From assembly GCA_902584445.1 (NCBI GenBank), contig CACHZY010000004.1:39501-103500 (forward strand): a DNA stretch of 64,000 bases, in the 5' to 3' direction. Positions 26,354 to 35,395 of the stretch are shown one piece after another. A model generated the notes under the pieces. That model was not told the origin of the DNA and made no database searches. It saw only the letters and a program-made list of their open reading frames with translations. A program made the translations under genes and the position numbers. The number at the start of each line of letters is the position of its first letter. Position 1 is the first letter of the stretch. Source of the stretch: an uncultured Bacteroidota bacterium (GTDB taxonomy: Bacteria; Bacteroidota; Bacteroidia; Flavobacteriales; Flavobacteriaceae).

Positions 26354-28078
26354 TTAATAAATTTCAAGGACATGATTAAAGGGAGTATGTCCATTGACAT
26401 AAACAGTATTTCCATTAGGCTTTTCCTCCATCCCTCTCATAGTTCCCCACTGATGCTCAATTTTTCCAGGGCCAAAAGTAATGACGCTGCCCTCTTTAGA
26501 ATAAGTTCCCCAACCGTCTTTTAAGAAATAAGAATCTGGACGATTTTGATCTGAAATGACTCCCGAGAGTTTGCCTCCCTTTCTGAAATTCATTTCTAAA
26601 GATACAAGTACATTATTAGTACCTAGTACTTCGAGGGCTAACTCAGTTTTTTTATCAAGTAAAGTGATCGTTATTTTATAATTTAAAACTTGAGGCTCAG
26701 ACAATTTTCTCTGCTCACGCGGCATTTTGCTATAAACTCCATCTCCAGTTATTTTGTCCTTAGGGAAGGGTTGAAAATATCCGTGTTTAATTGATTTAGT
26801 AAGTATAACCTGATTTTTGTTTACTTCTATATTTTCTGCAGTAAACTGGCCTCTAGAACCAAAAAAAGTAGATCCCAATCGTAAGGACTGTAAAACTGCT
26901 GAACCTTTAATCAGTGACATAAAAGTAAGATTATTTTCTATGATAGAGACATCGAAGTTTGATTGTCTGATTCTTAAAACTCCTGAATGTTTAAATCTTT
27001 TGAAATATGAAGTGGGAAATTTAGTTGGTGAAACTCTTTTGTTTAACAAGTATTGATTTTCAAAAAGGTAGGGAATAAATCTTATTAACTTATGGGTTAA
27101 ATTATTTTCGATAAAATCACAAACGGCTGCATAGACAGGGTTTTTGTCTCTATTGGAAAAGTACAGATAGCTGTAGTAGTATTCTGCTAAATCACTAATT
27201 TTGTCACTGTCCTGCCTGCCACTGGCATCTGTCAAGACTTCTCCTCCAGGTTGAATGTAATAAAGCGTCATATCGAGATTTTTACGCGCTACATCGAACA
27301 GGTCATTTCGATTCAGCAAACGCCCCATGGTAATAAACATTTCATCGCAGACAGGGGAATAACCCCCAACACTTTTTTCGGTGTACTGCCCGTCGGGATC
27401 GAGATCAATGCCTTCATTCAACCATACTTGAATTCTATCAATCAATTTAGGTGATGGAAAAAATGAGTTAATTCTTGCCAAAGCTGAGCAAATAACCCAT
27501 CGATGATTTGCAGTATGGGCACCACCAACTAATAAACATTTAGACGTGTTTTTTAAGAAAATTTCAAAATCAGTAATTAGGTTTACTAATCGGGGTTGGT
27601 TTAAATTTCTGAGGGTCAAATACACAGGACTTAGGTAGTTAACAAAAAAAGCTGTATCGGGAGTGGAATGAAAATTAGTGCTGTGCAAATCAATTGTTCC
27701 GTCATCATGTTGAACTTCAACTATACAATTCATAGCCCGAGTCATAGCCCTCTCTAACCTCTGTGAATTATAGAATTTGGAATTTGGCGAAGCATATGAG
27801 CTGCATAACTTAATTATAAAGTTCATTGTAGAATGTGCATTGGGAACATGATAAATATCCATTACACCTCCATCCCATCTGCTTTTAGGTTCACTAATCT
27901 GCATAATTAGTAAGGTTTCAATCTTAGAATCATTTATTAAAGAAAGTTTTTTAAGAATATCATTACTTGATCTTGCATATTCACTTGATATCAGAAGATT
28001 TTCATTTAGAGATAATAAACCTAAAGCTAATCCAGAGTTTTTTATAAACTTCCTACGACCTCTCATATAATTTTTCAT
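26354..28078 (-). CDS. Tat-exported putative polysaccharide lyase or (alpha/alpha)-toroid enzyme
   Basis: A protein of 574 aa from an ATG at 28078; the frame is open 12 codons further upstream. The Tat motif GRRKFIKNSG is clear. The first about 320 residues are helical with GGVMDIYHVPNAHSTMNFI, GAHTANHRWVICSAL and YTEKSVGGYSPVCDEM, a pattern that suggests an (alpha/alpha) barrel with conserved N/H/Y residues. A beta-rich second half follows. This layout resembles heparinase II/III- or alginate-lyase-like families, but I cannot assign one. It is upstream of a sulfatase in the same orientation. Confidence 0.55.
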   Translation of the reverse strand: MKNYMRGRRKFIKNSGLALGLLSLNENLLISSEYARSSNDILKKLSLINDSKIETLLIMQISEPKSRWDGGVMDIYHVPNAHSTMNFIIKLCSSYASPNSKFYNSQRLERAMTRAMNCIVEVQHDDGTIDLHSTNFHSTPDTAFFVNYLSPVYLTLRNLNQPRLVNLITDFEIFLKNTSKCLLVGGAHTANHRWVICSALARINSFFPSPKLIDRIQVWLNEGIDLDPDGQYTEKSVGGYSPVCDEMFITMGRLLNRNDLFDVARKNLDMTLYYIQPGGEVLTDASGRQDSDKISDLAEYYYSYLYFSNRDKNPVYAAVCDFIENNLTHKLIRFIPYLFENQYLLNKRVSPTKFPTSYFKRFKHSGVLRIRQSNFDVSIIENNLTFMSLIKGSAVLQSLRLGSTFFGSRGQFTAENIEVNKNQVILTKSIKHGYFQPFPKDKITGDGVYSKMPREQRKLSEPQVLNYKITITLLDKKTELALEVLGTNNVLVSLEMNFRKGGKLSGVISDQNRPDSYFLKDGWGTYSKEGSVITFGPGKIEHQWGTMRGMEEKPNGNTVYVNGHTPFNHVLEIY

Positions 28079-28274
28079 TGTTTGATTGTTTGATACAATA
28101 TAAAAATTTTGCAAAAATTATAAATTTCCTATTTGGGTTTGAGTGTATACAATGTAAGTTTAAAAGTTATATTTTATCTGAACTTCTATAAATAGTAACT
28201 TAATAAATGGATGGGACGTTTTATAAAAGATTATATTTTATAAAAATACATTTTTGTTAAGAAGGGTTTCACTG

Positions 28275-29195
28275 CTATTTCAAGAAAGATCGAATTAATT
28301 TGCTGTGGGTTTCAATAGATTCATAATTATTTGTAAACATAAGATGTTCGTACAAAAACATTCCTTTAACCTTCTTTTTCATAGAAATATTACTTTCAAG
28401 ATTATAAATTTTATTCCACTCAAATCTTACACTGTCCCATTTTGATCTATTCAAGTTCCACCAATCCAAGGCTTCCTTACATCTTTTATCGTTTACTTTT
28501 TTATATGGTGAAAGACCAATTTCCTTAGCAATTATCTCTGATTCAATATCATTCTTAATAATTTTCGAGTTATTCTGCTTATGCACCCAGCCATAATTGG
28601 TTATTTCATGGCGGTTTCCTCTTCTCATCAAGTTATAATCATTACGTTTGGTATACTCACGTCTAGGTAATGGTGTATTGGTCTCATTTTCCCAAAAACT
28701 TTTTCCATCTACATGAATCCAAGTAGATGACCCCTCGTATCTTGGACTGTCATCAACCTGATAAACTTTCTGAGTCCACTGTCCCTTTACATCTCTTTTT
28801 TTAAGGTTAATGCTTTCCCAAACTCTATCACCAACAAATTCATATAAATGAGTATTTTGATAAAGCCAATCTTGTCTCCAATGTTTTATTATAGATTTAT
28901 TTTTTCCCATTCCAACTATTAAGAGATGTTGAATGGAAATTTTATTTTTCTCATTAATTATTGGCAATGCCAATTCCAAAGCATGTGAGCTATAGTCATC
29001 TGAGCGAACATATGCTTCATTATCTGAATAATTAAAAGTTTCAATAAAATTAAAATTGATTTCGAAACAACCACACATCTTCAGAATTGCGTCACGATCT
29101 TTTTTGTGCTTTGATTGTGAAATTAGCTGGTAGGGCATAAAAAAGATTAAACTTATCAAAATTAAAAACTTCTTTATTAGCATTTTTTTAAACAT
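28275..29195 (-). CDS. DUF6607-family secreted protein
   Basis: The protein has 306 aa with a signal peptide (…PYQLISQ). Landmarks of DUF6607 are CGCFEINFNFIETF just after the signal, HWRQDWLYQ, GQWTQKVYQVDDSPRYEG, REYTKRNDYNLMRRGNRHEIT and GWVHKQNN. The family is found mainly in Bacteroidota and Proteobacteria and has no known function. It follows the DUF6686 gene by 11 bp. Nothing links it to the sulfatases except position. Confidence 0.8.
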   Translation of the reverse strand: MFKKMLIKKFLILISLIFFMPYQLISQSKHKKDRDAILKMCGCFEINFNFIETFNYSDNEAYVRSDDYSSHALELALPIINEKNKISIQHLLIVGMGKNKSIIKHWRQDWLYQNTHLYEFVGDRVWESINLKKRDVKGQWTQKVYQVDDSPRYEGSSTWIHVDGKSFWENETNTPLPRREYTKRNDYNLMRRGNRHEITNYGWVHKQNNSKIIKNDIESEIIAKEIGLSPYKKVNDKRCKEALDWWNLNRSKWDSVRFEWNKIYNLESNISMKKKVKGMFLYEHLMFTNNYESIETHSKLIRSFLK

Positions 29196-29206
29196 TTTAT
29201 GTGAAA

Positions 29207-29542
29207 TTAATTATCACTTATTTTAAAAGGAAAATCTTCATAAGAAATTGAACTTACACTATTTTCCTCTAATATAATTAACTTTTTAAGCATTCGAAGT
29301 TCTTCAATGTTAAGTAGAATGACCATGTGCGGATGTAAAATTGGGAGTATTATATTTTTATCAGTAACAAACTCATGTTCTTCAATTAATGGTGCATTTT
29401 CGTCAATTTCTTTTAAGTAACCCAAAAATCTTTCAAACTTTTCATCTGTAAGCGTCAAGAATACATTATTAAATTGAATATGGTATTCACTACAATCCTC
29501 ACAATAGCAAAAAAATCCGTTCTTATTGGTATTTAAAATCAT
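29207..29542 (-). CDS. DUF6686-like small protein
   Basis: The protein has 111 aa from the ATG at 29542; nine upstream codons are also open. The pattern KNGFFCYCEDCSEYHIQFNN, then a segment with EKFERFLGYL, matches a small Bacteroidota family (DUF6686) with a CxxC pair. It has no signal peptide. The gene is followed by DUF6607 with an 11-bp gap, suggesting co-transcription. The function is unknown. Confidence 0.65.
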   Translation of the reverse strand: MILNTNKNGFFCYCEDCSEYHIQFNNVFLTLTDEKFERFLGYLKEIDENAPLIEEHEFVTDKNIILPILHPHMVILLNIEELRMLKKLIILEENSVSSISYEDFPFKISDN

Positions 29543-29768
29543 TTTATAAATATAACTATTTATAATCAATCTAAATAAGAATATATTTATTATTTTATTT
29601 AAAAATCAAAATTGAACTAATAAAAAAAGTATATTGAAATTTAAAATAATTTTAAAAATCTTAAAAATTGCAAATAATTGGATGGCAAACGAAGTCTAAT
29701 TCAATACTCCTAATGTTTTTTTATGATTTATAAAAATCCTACGTTAGCATAAAGTGGAATCTATAAGA

Positions 29769-31469
29769 ATGATTTATAAATTATTATTAATTGGATTTAT
29801 AATAATCCCGTTAGAATTGAAAGCTCAAAAAGACAGAATTAATGTAGATTTTAATTCTGATAAAGAAATTACAAAAGAATTAATATTATCCTTTAAACTT
29901 TATAGAGAGAAACTTCTTAAAGATCCCTATCGACCTGCATATCATTTTTGTATTCCAGAAGGCTTAAGTACAAGTAAAACCCCAAATAACATGCCTTTTG
30001 ACCCAAATGCTGCGTTTTTTAAAAATGGTCGCTATCATTTAATGTACTTATATAAGCGTCTTGGCGGAGAATCGTATGGTTGGACCTGGGGACATGTTTC
30101 AAGTAATGATCTTATAAATTGGAGAAATCATCCGGATGCTTTAATAGCAAATAGTAAAAAAGAAGGATCATTTAGTGGAGGTGCATTTGTTGATGATGAC
30201 GGTAAAGTAATTTTATCTTACTGGAAAATTAAAGGCGAAAAAAGGGGCGTAGGACTTGCTAAAAATATTGATAATAATATGGATAAATGGGAAAAATTTA
30301 AAGAAAACCCAGTAATTGAATCGACCGAATGGGGTATCACCAATCTTAAAGATCCATCAGGTAAAAATACATTTGTTGGTTCTGCGGATCCCTCTAATAT
30401 TTGGAAAAAGAATGGAAAATATTACCTATTGACTGGGAATTTATTAGTGTTAAGAAAATTTGGTTCGAAAGGTAAAGGACTCCCTGCTAATAAAGATGAG
30501 AATGTATTACCAAAAGATTCTATAAGTTATCAAGGAGATAGACTATACCTTTTTGAATCAGAAAATTTAGTTGACTGGAATTACCTCAAAGAATTTTACA
30601 ATTCAAATCGAGAGTGGACTAGCAAAACAGAGGATAATATGTGCCCAAGTTTCTTGCCCTTGCCATCAAAACCCTCTGGCGGTAAATCAAGCTCGAAACA
30701 CCTACTACTTTTTATAAGTCACAATAGAGGATGTCAATATTACGTAGGTGATTATAAGAATAATAATTTTTATCCTAATAATCACGGAAGAATGAGCTGG
30801 AATGACAATGGTTTTTTTGCGCCAGAGGCTATGATAGATGGAAATGGAAGACAAATAATGTGGGCCTGGGTTTTTGATTACCGTCCAAAGTCTATTGTAA
30901 ATAAATCTGGATGGTCAGGAACTTATTCCCTCCCAAGATCTTTATGGCTTGGAAAAGATGGAACACTAAGGATAAGGCCTGTTGAAGAGCTAAAATCCCT
31001 AAGAATTAATGAAAAATCATTTAAGGATTTAAAAGTAAATTCTGAAAGTAAAATGAATTTAGATGGTTTTAATTCAGGATTGATGGAATTAGAGGTTATT
31101 ATTGAACCTAATAACGCCCATAAATTTGGAATAGAAATTGGAGTCTCAGAGGATGGACTTGAGAAAACTGTAATTTACTATGACTCTCTAGAAAATAAAA
31201 TTGTTGTTAACAATAGTGACTCAGGTCTTGATTTCGGAAATAAAATTATTGAGGAGGCACCGCTAAAATTAAAAGTTAAAGAAAATATTAATTTGAGAGT
31301 TTTTATAGATAATTCGATTATCGAAGTTTTTGCAAATGACAGACAAGCAATACATAGAAGAATTTATCCTGAAAAAAAGGGTAATGGAGTTACATTGTTT
31401 TCGATTGGTGGTAATATAAATGTGAAATCTTTAAAATCATGGGAAATAATGCCCTCAAATCCATTCTAA
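29769..31469 (+). CDS. GH32-like glycoside hydrolase with altered catalytic motif
   Basis: A protein of 566 aa starting at ATG 29769, which opens the signal peptide MIYKLLLIGF…LKAQ; a GTG five codons earlier is less likely. MPFDPN has D78 at the nucleophile position of GH32, and D207 in SADPSN fits the RDP position. WTWGHVSSNDLINW and the C-terminal sandwich with LRVFIDNSIIEVFAND are typical of the family. However, the expected catalytic Glu of the EC(P) motif is absent: the sequence is NMCP (M291), with E288 nearby. The protein may use another acid, act on a different glycan, or be inactive. Confidence 0.75.
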   Translation: MIYKLLLIGFIIIPLELKAQKDRINVDFNSDKEITKELILSFKLYREKLLKDPYRPAYHFCIPEGLSTSKTPNNMPFDPNAAFFKNGRYHLMYLYKRLGGESYGWTWGHVSSNDLINWRNHPDALIANSKKEGSFSGGAFVDDDGKVILSYWKIKGEKRGVGLAKNIDNNMDKWEKFKENPVIESTEWGITNLKDPSGKNTFVGSADPSNIWKKNGKYYLLTGNLLVLRKFGSKGKGLPANKDENVLPKDSISYQGDRLYLFESENLVDWNYLKEFYNSNREWTSKTEDNMCPSFLPLPSKPSGGKSSSKHLLLFISHNRGCQYYVGDYKNNNFYPNNHGRMSWNDNGFFAPEAMIDGNGRQIMWAWVFDYRPKSIVNKSGWSGTYSLPRSLWLGKDGTLRIRPVEELKSLRINEKSFKDLKVNSESKMNLDGFNSGLMELEVIIEPNNAHKFGIEIGVSEDGLEKTVIYYDSLENKIVVNNSDSGLDFGNKIIEEAPLKLKVKENINLRVFIDNSIIEVFANDRQAIHRRIYPEKKGNGVTLFSIGGNINVKSLKSWEIMPSNPF

Positions 31470-31580
31470 TTTTGACTATAAAGGAGACTATCTATGGTTG
31501 TATTATTTTATAAAATTTAATCTAAAGTTTATTGAAAGATTTGACAAAAATATCCAATTATCTTTTGGAGTAATATTTTG

Positions 31581-32981
31581 TTATTTTTTTAAAAACATGT
31601 TTTCGTAGTGAGATGAGCGCTCAAATATTCCTCCACTATTTTCATAAAAATCACTTCCAAGTTGATAAACACCGTTTTTTGCCTTTACCCATGATTCAGA
31701 ATTACTAGGATGGTAGCTCATCATTTTTTCCCAATTCTTATAATTTTGATGCCCATTACTTTCTATAAGTCCCAAATTATTCATTCCTGGGAATGATTTC
31801 AGTCGCGATGCTACATTTTTATTCCACTCAATTAGAATTGGATTTACGGTCAAATCAGCACAAAAACATGGTATATTTCTCTCATGTGCTGCTAATGCAA
31901 TTTTCATTGTCATACTAAGTGTTTTTGCTATAGGCTTAAGGGCAATTGCCCTGTAACCCATTTCAATTCTTTTAATTGCATCCTCATCTGTGTGGGCACT
32001 CTCATCAGCAGCTAAACGAACGGGGATATCAGAAACATCAATTTCTAAGGCTTCACTGAAAGGCTCTTCAATTACTGATATTTGATCAAAAGCACCAATT
32101 TTCATGGCATGATCCAATAAGCGCATTAGTGTTTCTTTTTTTTCATAACGACCATTTGCATCAAAATAATAAGGTAGCTTTCCGTCTTTTGAGTATTTGG
32201 TTCTTACATTTCCAATTGCACTATGGATAGCTGAAAGTCGAGCTTTATCTTTTTCAAGCATTTCCTGTTGTGTTCCCGGTTGACCAATTTTGATTTTCAT
32301 GAAGAAATATCCCTGATTAACAGCTTCACTGATCTCATTAATCGGAATATTGTATGCCATAAGTGGAATTGCAGCAGCATTTTTATGATGATAAGACAAA
32401 CAGGGTTTATATATTTCAGGGATCATATCGTCAAAGGTTTTAAAACCATTTTCCTGGGCGTATAATAACCAAAGTGCATTGTCAACACCTACTAACGCGT
32501 TTAGGGCGAAAGTTTTTCTAAGTTTGGTATTAGAGGTGACTTTTTTGGCGTAAGAATAAACCTTAGGTAAAATTTCATCCAATAAACTTACTGGATTACT
32601 GAAGGTTTGCCCTCTAATAATTTGTTGAGTAAATTCAGTAACAGCGTACATCAAAGCATTTCCAGCTGCTTCAGAATTTGATGAAAAAACATTTGCATCT
32701 GACCATAATACATTTTGAGTACAGAGACCTATTTGGTGCTGACCTGAATAGCTCTCTAAATAACTTACAGTTTGCCATATCTCACTCATGTAACCTCCTT
32801 TAAATCCAAAGGGTCGAATTAATGGTTCCCGCTCAAAATTAGAATCGACTTCTTTAATTCGAATTTCTTTGAGTGGCTTGATAGAATCCTGGCCAAAAAT
32901 ATTTAATGGATTATTTATGGTAAAAGCACTTCCGGTAAGCATACTGTTTTTTATAAATGTTCTTCTGTTTTGATACTTCAT
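31581..32981 (-). CDS. Tat-exported enolase-superfamily enzyme
   Basis: A protein of 466 aa from the ATG at 32981, where the Tat motif NRRTFIKNS begins; 24 extra upstream codons are open. Enolase-superfamily active-site elements are in order: MKIKIG (KxK), YFDANG (D), IEEPF (E), LAADES (D/E) and ALKPIA (K). This K-D-E-D-K pattern fits the muconate-lactonizing/epimerase branch, though sugar acid dehydratases remain possible. It starts 4 bp after the xylose-isomerase-like gene and ends the operon. An exported member of this superfamily is unusual. Confidence 0.85.
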   Translation of the reverse strand: MKYQNRRTFIKNSMLTGSAFTINNPLNIFGQDSIKPLKEIRIKEVDSNFEREPLIRPFGFKGGYMSEIWQTVSYLESYSGQHQIGLCTQNVLWSDANVFSSNSEAAGNALMYAVTEFTQQIIRGQTFSNPVSLLDEILPKVYSYAKKVTSNTKLRKTFALNALVGVDNALWLLYAQENGFKTFDDMIPEIYKPCLSYHHKNAAAIPLMAYNIPINEISEAVNQGYFFMKIKIGQPGTQQEMLEKDKARLSAIHSAIGNVRTKYSKDGKLPYYFDANGRYEKKETLMRLLDHAMKIGAFDQISVIEEPFSEALEIDVSDIPVRLAADESAHTDEDAIKRIEMGYRAIALKPIAKTLSMTMKIALAAHERNIPCFCADLTVNPILIEWNKNVASRLKSFPGMNNLGLIESNGHQNYKNWEKMMSYHPSNSESWVKAKNGVYQLGSDFYENSGGIFERSSHYENMFLKK

Positions 32982-32985
32982 AATT

Positions 32986-33939
32986 TTAAATGAGTTCGTA
33001 TTGACGCAGTTTTGATCTGATAAATCGCACGTCATTTTGGATTTTAGTAACAATTATTTTTTGTTTTTGAATCAGCGAGAGCTTATCGTCATGTTCTTTC
33101 AACAAAGGATATTCAATATGTAATGTGATGGGAGCGACAATATTCATTCTTTTTATCGATTTGAAAAAACCATCTAAATCAACAATTCCATGACCTAAAG
33201 GAACCTTTTTAATTTTCGCTTTACCATTCATTATTTCCCAGGTAAAATCTTTTAAGGCAAATGATCCTATTTTTGCTGCAATCATCTCCAAGGTTACTAA
33301 CCAAGATTTATAACCTTCGCTGTAAGCATGGTAAATATCAAATTGACTACTCATCCAATGACTTGATAAACTATCAAGTACACCAATCAAATCCCATAAA
33401 GGGGATCCAAAATAATTACCAGTATGATTTTGGTAACCACCCTGGATACCATAATGTTTATTGAGATCAATCAGAGAGTGTATTTGAGACTTAGCTCGCT
33501 CAATTGTTTGTTTGGCCTTTTCATCTTCATTATAACGGAAATAGCCCAGCCTGTAATGTTTTATTCCGTTTCTGGCAGCAATATTAAGTACTTTCCTGGC
33601 ATAAGGAGTTTGATCGCTAGTAATATTACTCACCATCATTTCAAGAAGTAAACCATTGGTTTTTGCCATTTCAGCAACAAGGGGAAGATCTTTTTCAACC
33701 CTTTCAGGTAAAACCGAACCTTTTGGCCTTACAGTCAGATCTAAACCATCTACGCCTCCCATTTTTAAAGTATCAATCATAAAATCATGACCGTATTTGT
33801 CTAATGGTTTGGTAAAAAAATTGATAGGATATTTTTTTCTATTTTCAATGTTTTCAGAAGAATATAAAAAATTTGAAAACGGAATTGCAACTGATGAAGC
33901 AACCATTTTTTTTATAAAGTTCCTGCGATTATTACTCAT
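32986..33939 (-). CDS. Tat-exported sugar isomerase/epimerase-like TIM barrel
   Basis: A 317-aa AP-endonuclease-2/xylose-isomerase-like TIM barrel. The start at 33939 gives the Tat motif NRRNFIKKM; the frame stays open upstream into the previous gene. The fold's landmarks are MGGVDGLDLTVRPKG, GIKHYRLGYFRY, GGYQNHTGNYFG, SQFDIYHAY and ITLHIEYPL. The last His/Glu are likely metal ligands. In other Bacteroidota, proteins of this fold work beside Gfo/Idh oxidoreductases on 3-keto sugars. The Gfo/Idh gene is 10 bp upstream here. Confidence 0.8.
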   Translation of the reverse strand: MSNNRRNFIKKMVASSVAIPFSNFLYSSENIENRKKYPINFFTKPLDKYGHDFMIDTLKMGGVDGLDLTVRPKGSVLPERVEKDLPLVAEMAKTNGLLLEMMVSNITSDQTPYARKVLNIAARNGIKHYRLGYFRYNEDEKAKQTIERAKSQIHSLIDLNKHYGIQGGYQNHTGNYFGSPLWDLIGVLDSLSSHWMSSQFDIYHAYSEGYKSWLVTLEMIAAKIGSFALKDFTWEIMNGKAKIKKVPLGHGIVDLDGFFKSIKRMNIVAPITLHIEYPLLKEHDDKLSLIQKQKIIVTKIQNDVRFIRSKLRQYELI

Positions 33940-33949
33940 TAATAAAGCG

Positions 33950-35320
33950 TTATAATTTCCAAGGGGCTCTATACTTATAATGTAAAAAATCATTTGCTTT
34001 TTCACTATTTGTGATCTTCTCTTGAACAGAATCCCATTCAATTCGCTGTCCAAGTTCAAGTGAAATATTTGCCAAATGAGCAAAACATGTAGATCGATGA
34101 CCTTCCTCCAAAGGACAAATAGGTTCATCGCCATTTTTTATGCAGTCCAGAAAATTTCTGATAAGGTTTTCTGTAGAATCATTACTTCTGACCCCTTTCA
34201 ATTCTTTTGCTGATGGCTCTAATAGTTGATTCCAAGGCTGAAATTGGCCAGGTTTTGAGGGTGAAATCACATAACCATTTTGACTTGCTAACAAATTTCC
34301 TTTTGACCCATTAAGCTCTACCTCACCACCCTTGATACCACCTCCACCATTAGCTTCATGTATACTAAATTTTATAATTGCTTTTGAGGGCATCTCGAAT
34401 AGTACTTCCATGGTATCAGGTATATTCCGATCATCTTCCACAGCATATTTACCACCTGTAGCAGTAATAGCGAGAGGTGCAGTCTCTCCCATCATCCAAC
34501 GAATAACATCCATATAGTGAACGCCCCAATTACCCATTTGAGAAGAATATTCCTTCCACCAACGGAAAAAGTAGGGGGCCATATTATACTTGTATGGCTT
34601 GAAGGCTCTGGGCCCTAACCACATATTCCAGTCAAAATCTTTTGGAGGAGCCTCTGGTTGGAGAATTCCTATTCCAGTTGGATACATATTACTAGTTCTT
34701 TGTGCACGAGCAGTCGTTACCTTTCCAATTAAACCGCTTTGAACATCATTTGCCAATTTTTGATAAATCGGTGACCCCCTCCTATTCAATCCAACAGCAC
34801 AAACTTTTCCATATTTTTTTTGAAAATTTATCATTTCCCTACCTTCCTTGATTGTGATTGTTAAGGGTTTTTCTACATACACATGTTTACCTGCCTCAAA
34901 TGCGTGAATAGTCTGCAGTGCATGCCAATGGTCAGGTGTAGCGATACAAACAGCATCTATATCTTTTTGGGATAAGAGTTTGCGATAATCTTTGTAATGT
35001 TTAACATTTGAAACTAACTTTTCGTTCATTTTTGGGACTTTTCCCATCTTCAAAAATCTTTTTGATACGATAGACCGGTCTCGAAGAATATAGGGTTCAT
35101 ATACATCGCAATATGCAGCAACCTCAACATCCTTATTTTTCATGAACCAATTAAGCAATTGAGATCCTCGATTGCCCAAACCTATAAATCCTACTCTTAT
35201 CTTATCATTTGATCCTAACACCTTTTTATCAAAAGGAGCTGAAAACACCTCAGTACCAATAGCTAACCCAGCGGTTGAAAGAGCTGACTTCTTAATAAAT
35301 TTTCTTCTGTTTGAATGCAT
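33950..35320 (-). CDS. Tat-exported Gfo/Idh/MocA-family oxidoreductase
   Basis: A protein of 456 aa starting with the Tat motif NRRKFIKKS. GFIGLGNRGSQLLNWF is the Rossmann loop, CIATPDHWHA and VEKPLTIT carry the EKP signature, and MGNWGVHYMDVIRWMMG marks the catalytic domain. The next two genes follow at 10 and 4 bp and also encode Tat-exported enzymes, so the three act together outside the cytoplasm. A role in NAD-dependent oxidation of a glycan unit is inferred. Tightly bound cofactor would be required there. Confidence 0.92.
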   Translation of the reverse strand: MHSNRRKFIKKSALSTAGLAIGTEVFSAPFDKKVLGSNDKIRVGFIGLGNRGSQLLNWFMKNKDVEVAAYCDVYEPYILRDRSIVSKRFLKMGKVPKMNEKLVSNVKHYKDYRKLLSQKDIDAVCIATPDHWHALQTIHAFEAGKHVYVEKPLTITIKEGREMINFQKKYGKVCAVGLNRRGSPIYQKLANDVQSGLIGKVTTARAQRTSNMYPTGIGILQPEAPPKDFDWNMWLGPRAFKPYKYNMAPYFFRWWKEYSSQMGNWGVHYMDVIRWMMGETAPLAITATGGKYAVEDDRNIPDTMEVLFEMPSKAIIKFSIHEANGGGGIKGGEVELNGSKGNLLASQNGYVISPSKPGQFQPWNQLLEPSAKELKGVRSNDSTENLIRNFLDCIKNGDEPICPLEEGHRSTCFAHLANISLELGQRIEWDSVQEKITNSEKANDFLHYKYRAPWKL

Positions 35321-35395
35321 TCTATTCTTATATTAATTTAACAAGTGCAAGAACACCTAATGATAATAAATGTATAATTATTTTTTAAACAATCA

